Source of the DNA: Spirochaetales bacterium
Lineage (GTDB): Bacteria; Spirochaetota; Spirochaetia; SZUA-6; RPPD01
DNA length: 64,000 bases
Direction of reading: 5' to 3'
Assembly (NCBI GenBank): GCA_016929065.1
Contig: JAFGJO010000043.1
Coordinates: 153,970-217,969 of the forward strand
The notes beneath the pieces were generated by a model. That model had not been told where the DNA came from and did not search any database. It saw only the letters and a program-made list of their open reading frames with translations. Positions 17,224 through 28,184 of this stretch are shown here, piece after piece. Position 1 is the stretch's first letter; each line of letters opens with the position of its first letter. The position numbers were made by a program, and so were the translations under genes.

Positions 17224-19043
17224 GAGTTTTCTCCATTCCCAGTTTTACCATCTTTGAAAATTGTAGCTGCGCTGATCTGTTTGCCTTCCACCAATGATTT
17301 TACAGCAGTCATGATCAACTCTGCACGTCTCTTCAAGAATAGTTCAAAATCTTTTTTTATTTTTTCCTTCTTTTCCCTGTCGGAAAGCCCTTCATAGCCT
17401 CCATTCGCAAGCTCAGGAATTGGAACAAGGTGCGATTCAAGACGATCCTTTACAATGTCCTGTGTTGTCCACTCATAACGGTCTTTAAGGTACTGCAGTG
17501 GATCCTTTCGGCCAATTGCCATGTTTGTTCTGTCGGATATCAATGCGCAGTTAAGGGCTGTATAGCTGTCAACTCCCGCTTCTTTCAGAAGAGCATCCGG
17601 GTAAATATGGTGATAATGACGGCTGCTGATATTTGATTTACTCAAATGCTCGCCTGTGGAAAAATCAAACGCACCCAGCCTGCACACGACGGCAAGTATT
17701 GCCCTTCCACGTATAGTCCATCTTTTGGGCCATTCAGCATCTAATAATTCTTCCTTTTCAACCAATTTGTGATCAGCGAAAACAGGAACATCAGACACGG
17801 AATACAGGCTGCCATTTTCTTTTTTTTCACCGGTGATAATCCTTTTCATGGCGATAAAATCGGAAAAGGCGTGGGTTGCGGCTGAATTTTCATATCTATC
17901 CGTAAAAAACGAAAACCAAAGATACTTTTTTAATAACAATTCATCCTTGCCTCTTTTATCACCAGATTCCGGAATGTGCTCATATAAGGCGGCGATAACC
18001 GCCAATACAGCGTTTGTCGGCAAGCGTTCCCTGTCATAAATACCCTCCGAACAAAGAAATTCCGCCATCCGGAATAATCCAACTTCCATGACGGGCCACT
18101 TTCTAACCATTATCGTCTTGTCCATATCCCATGCACCACGCTGGTTTGGCAGACTGCCCTGTAAAAGAGCGGATGTATTCAGCAGCATGTCCGAAAGATC
18201 CCCGTATTTTCCGATATCCGGATGCTTTTTATCAAGGGAATCATGCAAATCATGCAATGAGCTGCCCATAACGCTTTCCACTTCCGCAACAATGACATCA
18301 TATTGCGAAAGCGGCTTGCTGTTTGTGTTCATCTTTATAAAGACATCAAGAGCAATGCTCTTGTCAGTCTCGGCAGGTAATGAAAGATACGGCAGGTTAT
18401 AATTTGCAATTACAGAGCGAAGGTCCTTGATGCTATCACTTATCCTCTTTTGAAAATCGTAATATTTCTTTAACTCGTCCTTGCTCTCTCCGAATTCGCG
18501 CGAGGTCGCTGCTTTTTGCACCCACTCATCGATTTCCTTTTGCATTTCCTCAGGCTTTAACAAATCGGTGGGAATATAGCCACGCTGAAGGCATTGCGCA
18601 GGATCATCACACCATATAGGATATTTTTCCCCATTCTTTAAATATCTTCCGCGAAAATAGACGGTCAGATCTGTCTGCTCCCGGTCCTTGTCATAATTAT
18701 CAAACTCCTGAAGATATATGAAATATTTCTCCCAATCGTAGTTATTATGAAATACCCGCCACAATGCCGTAAGTCTTTGTTGACCATCCAGAAGATGTTC
18801 AAGAACCCGCTGTCCTTCCCTTGGCGCGGTTGTTTCCAAATATCTCGAAATGAACTGTTCCTTATCTCCGACTTCCAGAGTAAGTGTAATTCCCAGCGGA
18901 AGATCATGGACAACTGTTTCCACAAGGCTCGCAATTCGCTGGCGGTCCCATGCTTCATACCGCTGAAAACGCGGCAATTTGATCTCGCCACGCTGAATCT
19001 TTCCATACCAATCTTTCAATGGCCGATTACGGGCTTCCATCAC
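17220..19043 (-). CDS. DUF262/DUF1524 protein (GmrSD-like) inside the type I operon
   Basis: A 607-residue protein. The N-terminal DUF262 domain has the DGQQRLTAL motif at about 87-95, a ParB/Srx-like NTP-binding signature. The C-terminal DUF1524 region has an HNH-type HYHHIYPDALL motif (about 470-480) followed by NMAIG and a conserved tail. Such proteins are NTP-dependent endonucleases; GmrSD and BrxU members cut modified (glucosylated or methylated) phage DNA. The start may be GTG 19043 or ATG 19040; GGAGG favours the ATG. It overlaps hsdR by four bases, so it is co-expressed with the restriction system and could complement it against modified phages. Confidence 0.85.
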   Translation of the reverse strand: MMEARNRPLKDWYGKIQRGEIKLPRFQRYEAWDRQRIASLVETVVHDLPLGITLTLEVGDKEQFISRYLETTAPREGQRVLEHLLDGQQRLTALWRVFHNNYDWEKYFIYLQEFDNYDKDREQTDLTVYFRGRYLKNGEKYPIWCDDPAQCLQRGYIPTDLLKPEEMQKEIDEWVQKAATSREFGESKDELKKYYDFQKRISDSIKDLRSVIANYNLPYLSLPAETDKSIALDVFIKMNTNSKPLSQYDVIVAEVESVMGSSLHDLHDSLDKKHPDIGKYGDLSDMLLNTSALLQGSLPNQRGAWDMDKTIMVRKWPVMEVGLFRMAEFLCSEGIYDRERLPTNAVLAVIAALYEHIPESGDKRGKDELLLKKYLWFSFFTDRYENSAATHAFSDFIAMKRIITGEKKENGSLYSVSDVPVFADHKLVEKEELLDAEWPKRWTIRGRAILAVVCRLGAFDFSTGEHLSKSNISSRHYHHIYPDALLKEAGVDSYTALNCALISDRTNMAIGRKDPLQYLKDRYEWTTQDIVKDRLESHLVPIPELANGGYEGLSDREKKEKIKKDFELFLKRRAELIMTAVKSLVEGKQISAATIFKDGKTGNGENS

Positions 19044-19074
19044 TAGTCCTCCGGTAATATTGATAGCTCATTCA

Positions 19075-19128
19075 TTAATCATGGGCCTCATCATGGGCCT
19101 CATCATAGGCCAATTTTGCTTCTTTCAT
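19075..19128 (-). CDS. 17-residue ORF coupled to hsdS, with 12-bp repeats
   Basis: ATG at 19128 overlaps the hsdS stop (ATGA). The ORF encodes [17 protein letters not shown] and ends at TAA; the last part is two copies of the 12-bp unit GAGGCCCATGAT in frame. It could be the start of a gene deleted between hsdS and the DUF262 gene, or a spacer. Real translation is unproven. Confidence 0.35.
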   Translation of the reverse strand: MKEAKLAYDEAHDEAHD

Positions 19129-20353
19129 GCATCCGCCTCCTCGGGAACCTTGATATCCATCTCCGACACATCCACTTCACCCGAGATGAGCTTAGGGAGC
19201 AGAAGATCACGGGTGCGGCGAAGATTTTGATTACGTTTTACGAGGCTAATTATCAAACATAAATATTGCTCAGCGATCTTGTCAAAGCATTCTGCAATTT
19301 CAATGGTTGGTGTAATTATTGACAAATCATTAACACCTGTCTGGTTAATACCAGGCTGTGCGGCGTTTGCATTTGTGGCACGAATTGCGTGAACTGTATC
19401 TGCTTCTTGGAGCCAAAGATATAAAGCATTTTGTTTGAGTTTGATCCCACTTGTTCGGAGTAAGAAAACATGCTCATTAACACAACATTCCGAATGTGGA
19501 AATCCATCACGAAAATATGATGATTTACCAATATATGCACCATCTTTATAAATTGCTACATCACGGTCACGTACTACACCTTTATTTATCTTCTGGAAAA
19601 ACTCACGCGGGACATATTTTTCATTATTGAAATCATGGCGCCCGATACCGTCAATATTTTCCGCCCCAATACTTGGGACGCCATCTTTCACATCCCGTAT
19701 TCCACCTTTTGGGCGCTTCCCTGATTCAAGTGCGACAAGCTGCTCACCAAGGTTTGTATATTCCCACCCCTCCGGTATCTTTCCCAGGGCAGAATCCACA
19801 AACTTCACATTCTCATACCCTGGGAAGCGGAACTTGACGAACCACTCGCGGTACAGGTTCTGCGCCATCTCTTCCAGGATCTTGATCCTGCGCAGGTTGT
19901 TTTCAATAAGGTCGTCGTAGGCGGAGAGAATGGCGGCAATTTTACGCTGGATGGGGAGAGGGGGGAGAGGAAATTCGATAGCATAAAAAGCATCACGACT
20001 TGTAGATGGAATTGCAGAACCGCTATCCATTTTGTTAATATCGAAATTTAATAACTGATAATATGCCCATTTTGTAGAATATGAACCTTCTACTATCGGC
20101 GATAGGTAAAATGCGGTATCAATAACAAAAAAGGGTATTTTCGAATAGTGTATTCCCCGGTAAGCTCCCTTTCTACCAACGATGACACCATCATTTGGAC
20201 ATAAATATTCACAATGCCATCCGATTTGACCATTCGTTCCATAAACTGGGTATAGCACGTCAGATTCCTGGTAACTCCGCAGTGCTTTACCATAAACAAG
20301 CGTAGCGAGTGTGCCCCATGTTGTTGTTTTCCATCTAAAAGGCACTTTTGAAA

Positions 20354-20357
<4 letters not shown>
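19125..20357 (-). CDS. hsdS: Type I restriction specificity subunit HsdS
   Basis: A 410-residue protein with two target-recognition domains. The first (about 1-125) ends in [20 protein letters not shown] and a conserved helix ([18 protein letters not shown]) that spaces the two halves; the second (about 190-350) is followed by the terminal helix [20 protein letters not shown]. Each domain recognises one half of a bipartite DNA site and the pair docks two HsdM. Its ATG overlaps the hsdM stop by four bases. Confidence 0.93.
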
Positions 20358-21907
<1,550 letters not shown>

Positions 21908-22034
21908 TGGTTCTCCGTTGAAAACTGGATCGTTTTTAAACGATGTACGCCAATTTTAAACCAACATTCATGGCCAGGCAATCACTTTTTATGTGAATTT
22001 CATATTAATTACAGGACATCGGTGTATACACACA

Positions 22035-22066
22035 GAGGGGCTTTCCAAAAATCAGGCAAGCCCCTC
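22035..22066 (-). terminator. Hairpin between the protease gene and hsdM
   Basis: GAGGGGCTT and AAGCCCCTC form a perfect 9-bp stem with a 14-base loop, 19 bases past the stop of the protease gene. No U-tract follows. Confidence 0.45.
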
Positions 22067-22084
22067 GTTAATAGTTGTGCTGAA

Positions 22085-23191
22085 TTACCAGAGTACCGGC
22101 AAACCAAAATCCGCTGCCTGCCAATTTACAAAATTGTTGAAACGCGCCTTGGTGATCCTGGCAAACCAGTTTAAATATTCTGTAGAGGTCCAAATGAATC
22201 CTGTTGTTCGTTTGTACCCGCTTGAAAAAATACCTACTGCGCAATTGGCATAGCTTCCCGATTTTATCAGTAATGGTGCGCCGCTCTGTCCCGGCATTGC
22301 ATCAAGCTCGCTCAAGATGTAGTTGGAGTGCGTTTCGGCAAAAGCCCAGGTTCCCGAATCTTCAAACTGATAGGCGGAGCCGCCGCGATCACCGGGGTAG
22401 CCGGACACCCAGCCCTGTGCGGTAGGGGTAAGATAGCTGTCGCTTACATAGCAGTATCCCATCCAGCCTGCGACGCGGCCCAGGTTCCGGTCCAGCGTGA
22501 TCATGCCATAGTCATATTCCCAATTTCTATCCGAGGTCCAGCCGGAGCATGACCAGTAGTGGATACCCCACGCTTCGCCAAAAGGCTGATAGGTCCCGTT
22601 CAACCCGGGAACAACCCTTATAGAGGCTGCCCATCCGCCGTGTTTGTTATCATAGACGCAATGCCCGGCGGTCATGACTGCCCGGTCGCCGCAGAGCGAT
22701 CCTGATCCTGTGCACGTGTATCCATCGGGGAAGGTGATGAAAAGTTTGCATACGTTGGAGTACGGGAAACGGGTGGTGTCATAGACCTGGGTTCGATCGT
22801 CGCGCGACCCAATTATATACCGGCTCGGCGGGGCGTAATGCCGGCTGAATGTTTTGACATTCGGTGCGACATGGTCAACTTCCACCTTGACCAATCCCGC
22901 TGATTGCGCGGTCCAGTCATATCCCGGCAGGGCGTGATCAACGCTCCGGTGCGCTTCTGCCTGTTCGTTTGGACTGAGTTCCCGGCCAAAGGGTTCAGGC
23001 TGATACTCGACGCCAGAATAATCATCCGGATTGACAGCCAGGATCGCTCTTGGGTCGTCCGGCAACAGGGGATATTCACTCTCCGGGCCTTCACCGGCTG
23101 AAGGTATGCTGCACCCGGCCAGGACGGTAAAAATCAGAATGAAGGCCGAACAGGAAAGAATGGTATCCAATTTATTTTTTCGGTTAATCAT
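22085..23191 (-). CDS. Trypsin-like (V8/Glu-endopeptidase type) serine protease lipoprotein
   Basis: A 368-residue protein from the ATG at 23191 (AAAAGGAGG upstream). Lipobox VLAGC, Cys27. After a 110-residue propeptide-like region comes a chymotrypsin-fold S1B domain with the full triad: His177 in TAGHC, Asp227 in EYDYGM, Ser303 in GQSGAP. The order and spacing fit secreted V8-like glutamyl endopeptidases. As a lipid-anchored envelope protease it may process surface proteins or attack host or competitor proteins. It is a single-gene unit. Confidence 0.9.
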   Translation of the reverse strand: MINRKNKLDTILSCSAFILIFTVLAGCSIPSAGEGPESEYPLLPDDPRAILAVNPDDYSGVEYQPEPFGRELSPNEQAEAHRSVDHALPGYDWTAQSAGLVKVEVDHVAPNVKTFSRHYAPPSRYIIGSRDDRTQVYDTTRFPYSNVCKLFITFPDGYTCTGSGSLCGDRAVMTAGHCVYDNKHGGWAASIRVVPGLNGTYQPFGEAWGIHYWSCSGWTSDRNWEYDYGMITLDRNLGRVAGWMGYCYVSDSYLTPTAQGWVSGYPGDRGGSAYQFEDSGTWAFAETHSNYILSELDAMPGQSGAPLLIKSGSYANCAVGIFSSGYKRTTGFIWTSTEYLNWFARITKARFNNFVNWQAADFGLPVLW

Positions 23192-23584
23192 GTGAACCTC
23201 CTTTTGAATTGTAAAAGTAGAACACAAGTGCGGGTAAAGGACAATGAGGGAATTCCCCTATTTTGCTGTTTTTTCTGGTATGTTCAGCACGTAAGGGAAT
23301 AATGGGAAAAAAATAAAATCCCGAAAAACCTGGCAGCTTGTTCCAAACCGGCAGGCTGCAAGCAACCGGTCTTCATACCATATGGCGTTAATCGTATTAT
23401 TCGGTGGATTATCTTCTTCTCGTCATCGGTGTCTCCGGCGATAAATATCTTGCTCCATTGATGAACGGCCGGGATTATTTCATGGTGTATCGCACCGAAA
23501 CAATGAATTGCTTCCACACCGCGGTGCATGCTGTTGTGTTAATGAGGCAGCCGACAGGTGTGCCTGAAAGCTTGCGGACAATCC
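23192..23584. other. Gap without a recognisable gene
   Basis: Short ORFs occur on both strands (for example 23404-23649 plus), but none has a ribosome site or recognisable motif. A promoter for the protease gene should lie near 23220-23280. Confidence 0.4.
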
Positions 23585-24460
23585 TCACTCAAACTCTATT
23601 GCAATACTGTGTATATCGTAACCATCTTCTTCAGTTATCACAGGGGTAATTCCGGTTCCGGCAAAAGTGCAACGCGAGATTGAGTCCGCGGGATCTCCGA
23701 ACACGCCGTAATAAATAAAGCCGTTTGGATCAACGGTAAATCCCTTATTGGGATTCTCCCCGATATCGATCAATGTCTTGTTTTCTCCGTCAAGGTCAGC
23801 CTGCTCAAATCCCTGTCTGCTCAAATCCTGTACCCAGAATATTATTTTGTTGAAAGCATCAATGTCCATTCCGCGTTGAATTGATGCAGTGCAGACCATC
23901 AAAGGGCCGGTACCGTCAGTGTTCACCCGCATGATTGTGGTGCCGGGGTGAAAATAAATCCGCCCGCTTTGACTGTCCAGCGACAAATACAAGACATACG
24001 TCCCCAAATTCTCGTATACATCCTGCGCGCCAGACCCGTCCAGATTCCCCCTCCGGATCATCTTTCCCTCGTTCCAGTACAGGTGCCCGCGTTCTGAATC
24101 AACGGCGCAATCGTAGACCGGGTTGCCCGCGACACTGACGACTGTCTGGACACCGGTTCCATCCAGGTTGGAACAAAGGATTTTGTTGTAGTTGTCATAG
24201 TCTGTCCAGTATAATTTGTTCCCGGTTGAATCGACCGTGAGTTCTTCCGGCCGGTAGGTCAGGCCGGAGACAATGGTAATGGCAGTATTGGCCGGATCCG
24301 CAAGGTCGGCACGGCGGATGTCAAAACTGCCGGCCCCGTTGCTGCGGGCCCAAAAAATCCGCAAGGATACGGGCGGTTGGGTGTTCCCGGGGAGGGTACA
24401 CGAAAGAAGACAAGATGCCACGATGAGCGTCAGCAAAGCTATTGAAGTTTTTCGTTTCAT
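23585..24460 (-). CDS. YWTD (LDL-receptor class B type) beta-propeller lipoprotein
   Basis: A 291-residue protein from the ATG at 24460 (AAAAGGAG upstream). Lipobox CLLSC, Cys about 20. The mature part is a six-bladed propeller with LDL-receptor class B repeats: KLYWTDYDNYNKILCSNLDG, HLYWNEGKMIRRGNLDG, RIYFHPGTTIMRVNTDG, IIFWVQDL, FIYYGVFGD. Such domains bind protein ligands outside the cell. Its promoter shares a conserved element with the 7399-10071 gene, and a degraded copy of its sequence lies at 5894-6150. Stop TGA is at 23585. Confidence 0.85.
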   Translation of the reverse strand: MKRKTSIALLTLIVASCLLSCTLPGNTQPPVSLRIFWARSNGAGSFDIRRADLADPANTAITIVSGLTYRPEELTVDSTGNKLYWTDYDNYNKILCSNLDGTGVQTVVSVAGNPVYDCAVDSERGHLYWNEGKMIRRGNLDGSGAQDVYENLGTYVLYLSLDSQSGRIYFHPGTTIMRVNTDGTGPLMVCTASIQRGMDIDAFNKIIFWVQDLSRQGFEQADLDGENKTLIDIGENPNKGFTVDPNGFIYYGVFGDPADSISRCTFAGTGITPVITEEDGYDIHSIAIEFE

Positions 24461-24491
24461 CAGAGTACTCCTTTTTTTGTACGTTGATGTT

Positions 24492-24540
24492 ATTATACCA
24501 CTCGTGTAAGTAAGTTTCCATAATAAACCAACTTTTTTTT
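24492..24540 (-). promoter_or_regulatory. Conserved promoter element, copy 2
   Basis: On the minus strand: A-run, AGTTGGTTTATT, A, TGGAAAC, 16 bases, TATAAT (24497-24492). It matches the element at 10079-10128 in sequence and spacing. Here a 31-base leader with AAAGGAG follows. Confidence 0.7.
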
Positions 24541-24770
24541 GGCTGCGTGTTGAAGTGCGATGGAAGACCCGGAAAACAACAGACACGGCTGCCAGGGCGG
24601 CAGTGTCTGCGCCAATGTACCGTCAATTAAAGTGGCGAGGCGGTGAAAAGGCGAACTTTACAATCCAGATACCCCTCGGAGAATATTGTTATTCTCTGCC
24701 CATGCTTTTCGGGAGGGCTCTTGTTCCTGATTTTCGCCTCATTTATGCTGTGCTCTGATGTTTTGCAGCA
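24541..24770. other. Gap with a small hairpin
   Basis: GAGAATA-TTGT-TATTCTC (24679-24696) lies downstream of the WG-repeat gene and may mark its transcript end, without a U-tract. Nothing else is seen. Confidence 0.35.
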
Positions 24771-26069
24771 TCATTCTGCCCAGTATTCAGTGCCATTCCT
24801 GTCGATATATCCGTAAAAAGATTCGGCAGCATTGCGGTCCAGTCTCACCTGCGCGAGGCCTTCATGAAATGATATGGCCCCGTCATATTTAAAAGGAATA
24901 ATCTCGGTGCCGGCAATATCAATGGCGCCCCATTTCCCATGCCGCTGAACCCATGCAATCCCTTCACTGAATGGCCACACCCGGTCGTATTTAAAAGGGA
25001 CAACCACACGACCTTTGGTGTCAATGAATCCCCACAGGTTTTCCTGCTGCGCAGGGGCCAGCCCGTTGCAGAAGGGAAGAATATCCTGGTAGACCAGCGG
25101 TATCACTTCATTGCCGTCCCAATCGATATATCCGCACCGGTTGCCCATCCTCACCATGGCCAATCCCCCATAATAATCTCCTGTCCCGTCGTATTGCAGC
25201 CGGATGGCCTCGCGGCCGGTGGTATCGATATAACCGCTTTTTCCGTTTAGCACAGCGACGGTCCTGCCAGACACGAATGATCCTGCATACTCATACTTCA
25301 ATGCAATGACCTCGCGGCCCGTTTTGTCAATGAAGCCGTGTGTGTCGTTTACTGTGACTCGTGCAAACCCTTCTTTGAAACTAAAGACCGCATCGTACCG
25401 GAGGGGAATCGCCATGTTTCCTCCGGTATCAAGAAAACCGCATTTTCCATCCAGTTTTACTGCGGCAAGCCCTTCGCTGAAGCCATCTGCCCAATCATAT
25501 TTCAGGGGGATAATTTCTTTTCCATTCCTGTCAATATATCCGTATCGTTTATCAAACACGACGCAGGCGTATCCTTCGCTGTAACGAAATATTTTTTCGT
25601 ATTGGACCGGAACGACAACCCTGCCCTGCGTATCGATGCATCCCCATTTCCGGCCCATCCTGACCATGGCGAGACCGCCGGTGAAATCCCCCGCCGCATC
25701 GTAGACACGCGGGATGACGAGCCTGCCGGTCATATCGACAAATCCCTGTTTGCCGTCCAGGCCCACCCGTATGCGCCCTCCAAAAAATTCCCCGATCACA
25801 TCGTGTGTTAACGGCAGAATTTCCCGTCCATGAAAATCGACAAGGCCCTTTTTCCCGTCAATGTCAACGACTGCCAGGCCGTCCTTGAAGGGTTCGGCGC
25901 TGTTGTACTTTATCGGGATGACGATCTTTTTCCCGGAATCGGCGTACCCCCATTTCCCTTCTGAAAAAAACGGCACCGGCGCCGGGCGTTCTCCGGCAGA
26001 AGGATCGGTGATGCATGATATGAATATTGTCATTCCTGTCATAATCATGGCGAACTGGAATTGGGCCAT
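24771..26069 (-). CDS. WG-repeat lipoprotein
   Basis: A 432-residue protein with a short signal sequence and lipobox (IFISC, Cys19). The whole mature part is about 13-14 WG repeats (PF14903 type), each around 25-30 residues: KWGYADSGKKIVIPIKYNSA, then EGLACVVFDKRYGYIDRNG and so on, with the recurring G-[YFL]-I-D-x-x-G-x-x-V-I-P-L-x-Y-D pattern. The fold and ligands of these repeats are poorly defined; they are common on envelope proteins. A site GAGGTAAGG precedes the ATG. Confidence 0.88.
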   Translation of the reverse strand: MAQFQFAMIMTGMTIFISCITDPSAGERPAPVPFFSEGKWGYADSGKKIVIPIKYNSAEPFKDGLAVVDIDGKKGLVDFHGREILPLTHDVIGEFFGGRIRVGLDGKQGFVDMTGRLVIPRVYDAAGDFTGGLAMVRMGRKWGCIDTQGRVVVPVQYEKIFRYSEGYACVVFDKRYGYIDRNGKEIIPLKYDWADGFSEGLAAVKLDGKCGFLDTGGNMAIPLRYDAVFSFKEGFARVTVNDTHGFIDKTGREVIALKYEYAGSFVSGRTVAVLNGKSGYIDTTGREAIRLQYDGTGDYYGGLAMVRMGNRCGYIDWDGNEVIPLVYQDILPFCNGLAPAQQENLWGFIDTKGRVVVPFKYDRVWPFSEGIAWVQRHGKWGAIDIAGTEIIPFKYDGAISFHEGLAQVRLDRNAAESFYGYIDRNGTEYWAE

Positions 26070-26496
26070 CCTTACCTCTGCTCCCCGTTGTCACGGGATG
26101 AAACCTTCAATGCTGCAGTAATCAATGATGCACACCCTTTCATTTTCTGTTTCTGTCGGAAAGATTTCATGGACATAACCGGAACCGTTATGTGGTTTGC
26201 ATTTGCCGACAGGAACGTGGCCGCTGGTGATTATATCAGCATTAAGGATGACTTTCAATTTAACCCGCAATTATTTTCTGACACACGCAGCCGTTGTTTC
26301 ACATCTTCCTTGACCATTTTGTCGGATAAAAAAATATTGCAGGGATTCTTCTGTCAAAGGCCATCCTCTCCTCTGCTGGCACTTATTGTATTTCCCGCAA
26401 GACAGTGATAGAGTAATTACATGGGGGCGCCTTTGACCATTGGCCAGCCGGTTTTTATGAAACGGCAAAATGTATGCGGCCGCAGGAGAATTACAA
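26070..26496. other. Gap without a convincing gene
   Basis: A plus frame around 26172-26280 (containing TVMWFAFADRNVAAGDYISI) has protein-like composition but no start signals. TTGTAT and TAGAGT spaced by 17 bases near 26386-26415 may be the promoter of the SDR gene. Confidence 0.35.
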
Positions 26497-27219
26497 GTGA
26501 AAGAAAAAATTGCATTGGTTACAGGATCAAGCTCGGGAATCGGGAAAAGCTGCTGTATGGAATTATTGAAAATGGGCAACAAGGTTGTCGGGATTGATGT
26601 TGCCGCAAGCAGCATAGAGAATGCTGATTACATGCATAAATCAATTGACATCACCAACGAAGGGCATGTACGTGATGCAATCTCGGACATTTGTCAGAAA
26701 TACGGCAAAATTGATTTTCTGGTAAATGCAGCAGGGATATTTGCCAGCGGGAAGCCATTTTTTGAACTGGATCTGGAAAAATGGAATAATGTATTATCAG
26801 TAAATCTGAATGGGACGTTTATCGTGTCAAAACATGCGGCACAGGTCATGATAAGACAGAAATACGGCAAAATTGTAAACATTGCCTGTGTCAGGGCAAA
26901 AGTATTCAGGCAGAATATGGCGGATTATGCTTCGTCAAAGGCGGCAATAGTGGCATTAACATCCGCAATGGCGCTTGATTTGGCGTCTTACAATATCCAG
27001 GTAAACGCTGTCGCACCAGGGTTTACCCATACTGGCATGACGTCAAAAGCGTTTGACCAGCCGGAAATCAGAAAACAGTCTGAATCATTGATCCCCAATG
27101 GAAAAATTGCAGAACCGGATGATATTACACCAGCTGTAATTTTCCTTTTATCTGATGGATCAAACAATATTACGGGAACAACAATTTTTTCCGATGGCGG
27201 ATATTCCATAAGCAAATAG
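26497..27219 (+). CDS. Short-chain dehydrogenase/reductase
   Basis: A 240-residue Rossmann-fold oxidoreductase from a GTG at 26497, chosen because GGAGAA lies eight bases upstream; the frame is open further up but without a start signal. TGSSSGIG at 9-16 binds NAD(P), NAAG at 77-80 stabilises the sheet, and Tyr144/Lys148 (YASSK) are the catalytic pair. The residue where the catalytic Ser is expected, 13 before the Tyr, is Cys131 (IVNIACVRAK). C-terminal DGGYSI is typical. Substrate unknown. It stands alone. Confidence 0.88.
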   Translation: MKEKIALVTGSSSGIGKSCCMELLKMGNKVVGIDVAASSIENADYMHKSIDITNEGHVRDAISDICQKYGKIDFLVNAAGIFASGKPFFELDLEKWNNVLSVNLNGTFIVSKHAAQVMIRQKYGKIVNIACVRAKVFRQNMADYASSKAAIVALTSAMALDLASYNIQVNAVAPGFTHTGMTSKAFDQPEIRKQSESLIPNGKIAEPDDITPAVIFLLSDGSNNITGTTIFSDGGYSISK

Positions 27220-27539
27220 AACCGGAAACCGTCTTGCCCAATTATCTTGTGCCAAAAGGCCAATGGGAAACTTTTTTGCCACGATTCATACGTGCAAATC
27301 AGGCTCATCATTTCCCCAAACCATTCTTAAAGGAAAACTTTATCCACATCATACTGGAAACTTTACGTTATTATAACACCAAATACCGGTCTTTTCATTA
27401 TTCTTGGAAAAAATAATTGCCATGTTGGACAAGGCCCGAGGGGATCATCGTGTTGGTTTTTTCCGGGACGGAAAAACATGCCAAACAGCATATTCTTACC
27501 GGCAGGTGGTATCATGATCTATAATAGAATAGACTTTAA
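27220..27539. other. Gap without a recognisable gene
   Basis: No supported ORF. A CTATAATAGAATAG string at 27519-27532 looks like a -10 region just ahead of the pseudogene. Confidence 0.4.
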
Positions 27540-27952
27540 AAAATTATACAGGAGAAGACAATCAGGCTCGTGATAAGCGACAATTTCGAAGCCTTCATCA
27601 ACCCCGGCTCGGCCATGGACCAGCCCAATACCAGTCTGCGGCTTATTGCCTATGAGGGGGGGGGCAACACCTTCTTCCGTTAAACGAGTCCGGCGACTGG
27701 CAAATGAATGCCGTAAAACTCGAACTCTTTCGCCAGGCACAGACAGATGCACGCATGTACACACTCTACAAGCAGTACCTCTCCCGGTGGCTGGAGGGAG
27801 GTGGAGAAATGTTCATGCTGTTCTCCTCTACAGGCAACTGGGGTGAATGGGGCTACTGGGGACTTTTGTTTGACCTGACGAGTGCGCCTGCTGCCTCGCT
27901 CAAATATGCAGCAGTGATCGAGTGGATGGATGAAAACCCGGTCTGGTGGTAA
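27540..27952 (+). pseudogene. C-terminal fragment of a large exported protein, frameshifted in a G-run
   Basis: The frame reads RLVISDNFEAFINPGSAM and on to LIAYEGG, then shifts in a run of nine G (27656-27664). With seven G it would read YEGGQHLLPLNESGDW and continue as MYTLYKQYLSRWLEGGGE, FMLFSSTGNWGEWGYWGLL and stop at 27950. The motifs YEGGQH and the W-G-x-W/YWGLL ending match the C-terminal region I associate with very large secreted carbohydrate-active or cellulose-binding-type proteins. Everything upstream of about 27540 is missing, so it is a relic. Confidence 0.6.
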
Positions 27953-28123
27953 ACGCTGACGGAAACGCAGGAACCACTCGCAGTTGGGACAGCCGGGCGG
28001 CTACCGTCATCAGCGGGAAGCACGGCAGTGTTTTGGTTCACCTGCAGGATAATGGCCATAAACAGGAGCATTACATGTTTTTCGCCGACGGGAAGCATTT
28101 TTCAAATCATGCCGAACGGCATA

Positions 28124-28150
28124 TTGGGAAATATCCTTCACTTTTATAAT
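28124..28150 (+). promoter_or_regulatory. Candidate promoter of the kelch-like lipoprotein
   Basis: TTGGGA (28124-28129) and TATAAT (28145-28150) with a short 15-base spacer, 34 bases before the ATG at 28185. Confidence 0.45.
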
Positions 28151-28184
28151 CTTAAGTGACATGATTACAGAAAGGAGCATAATA

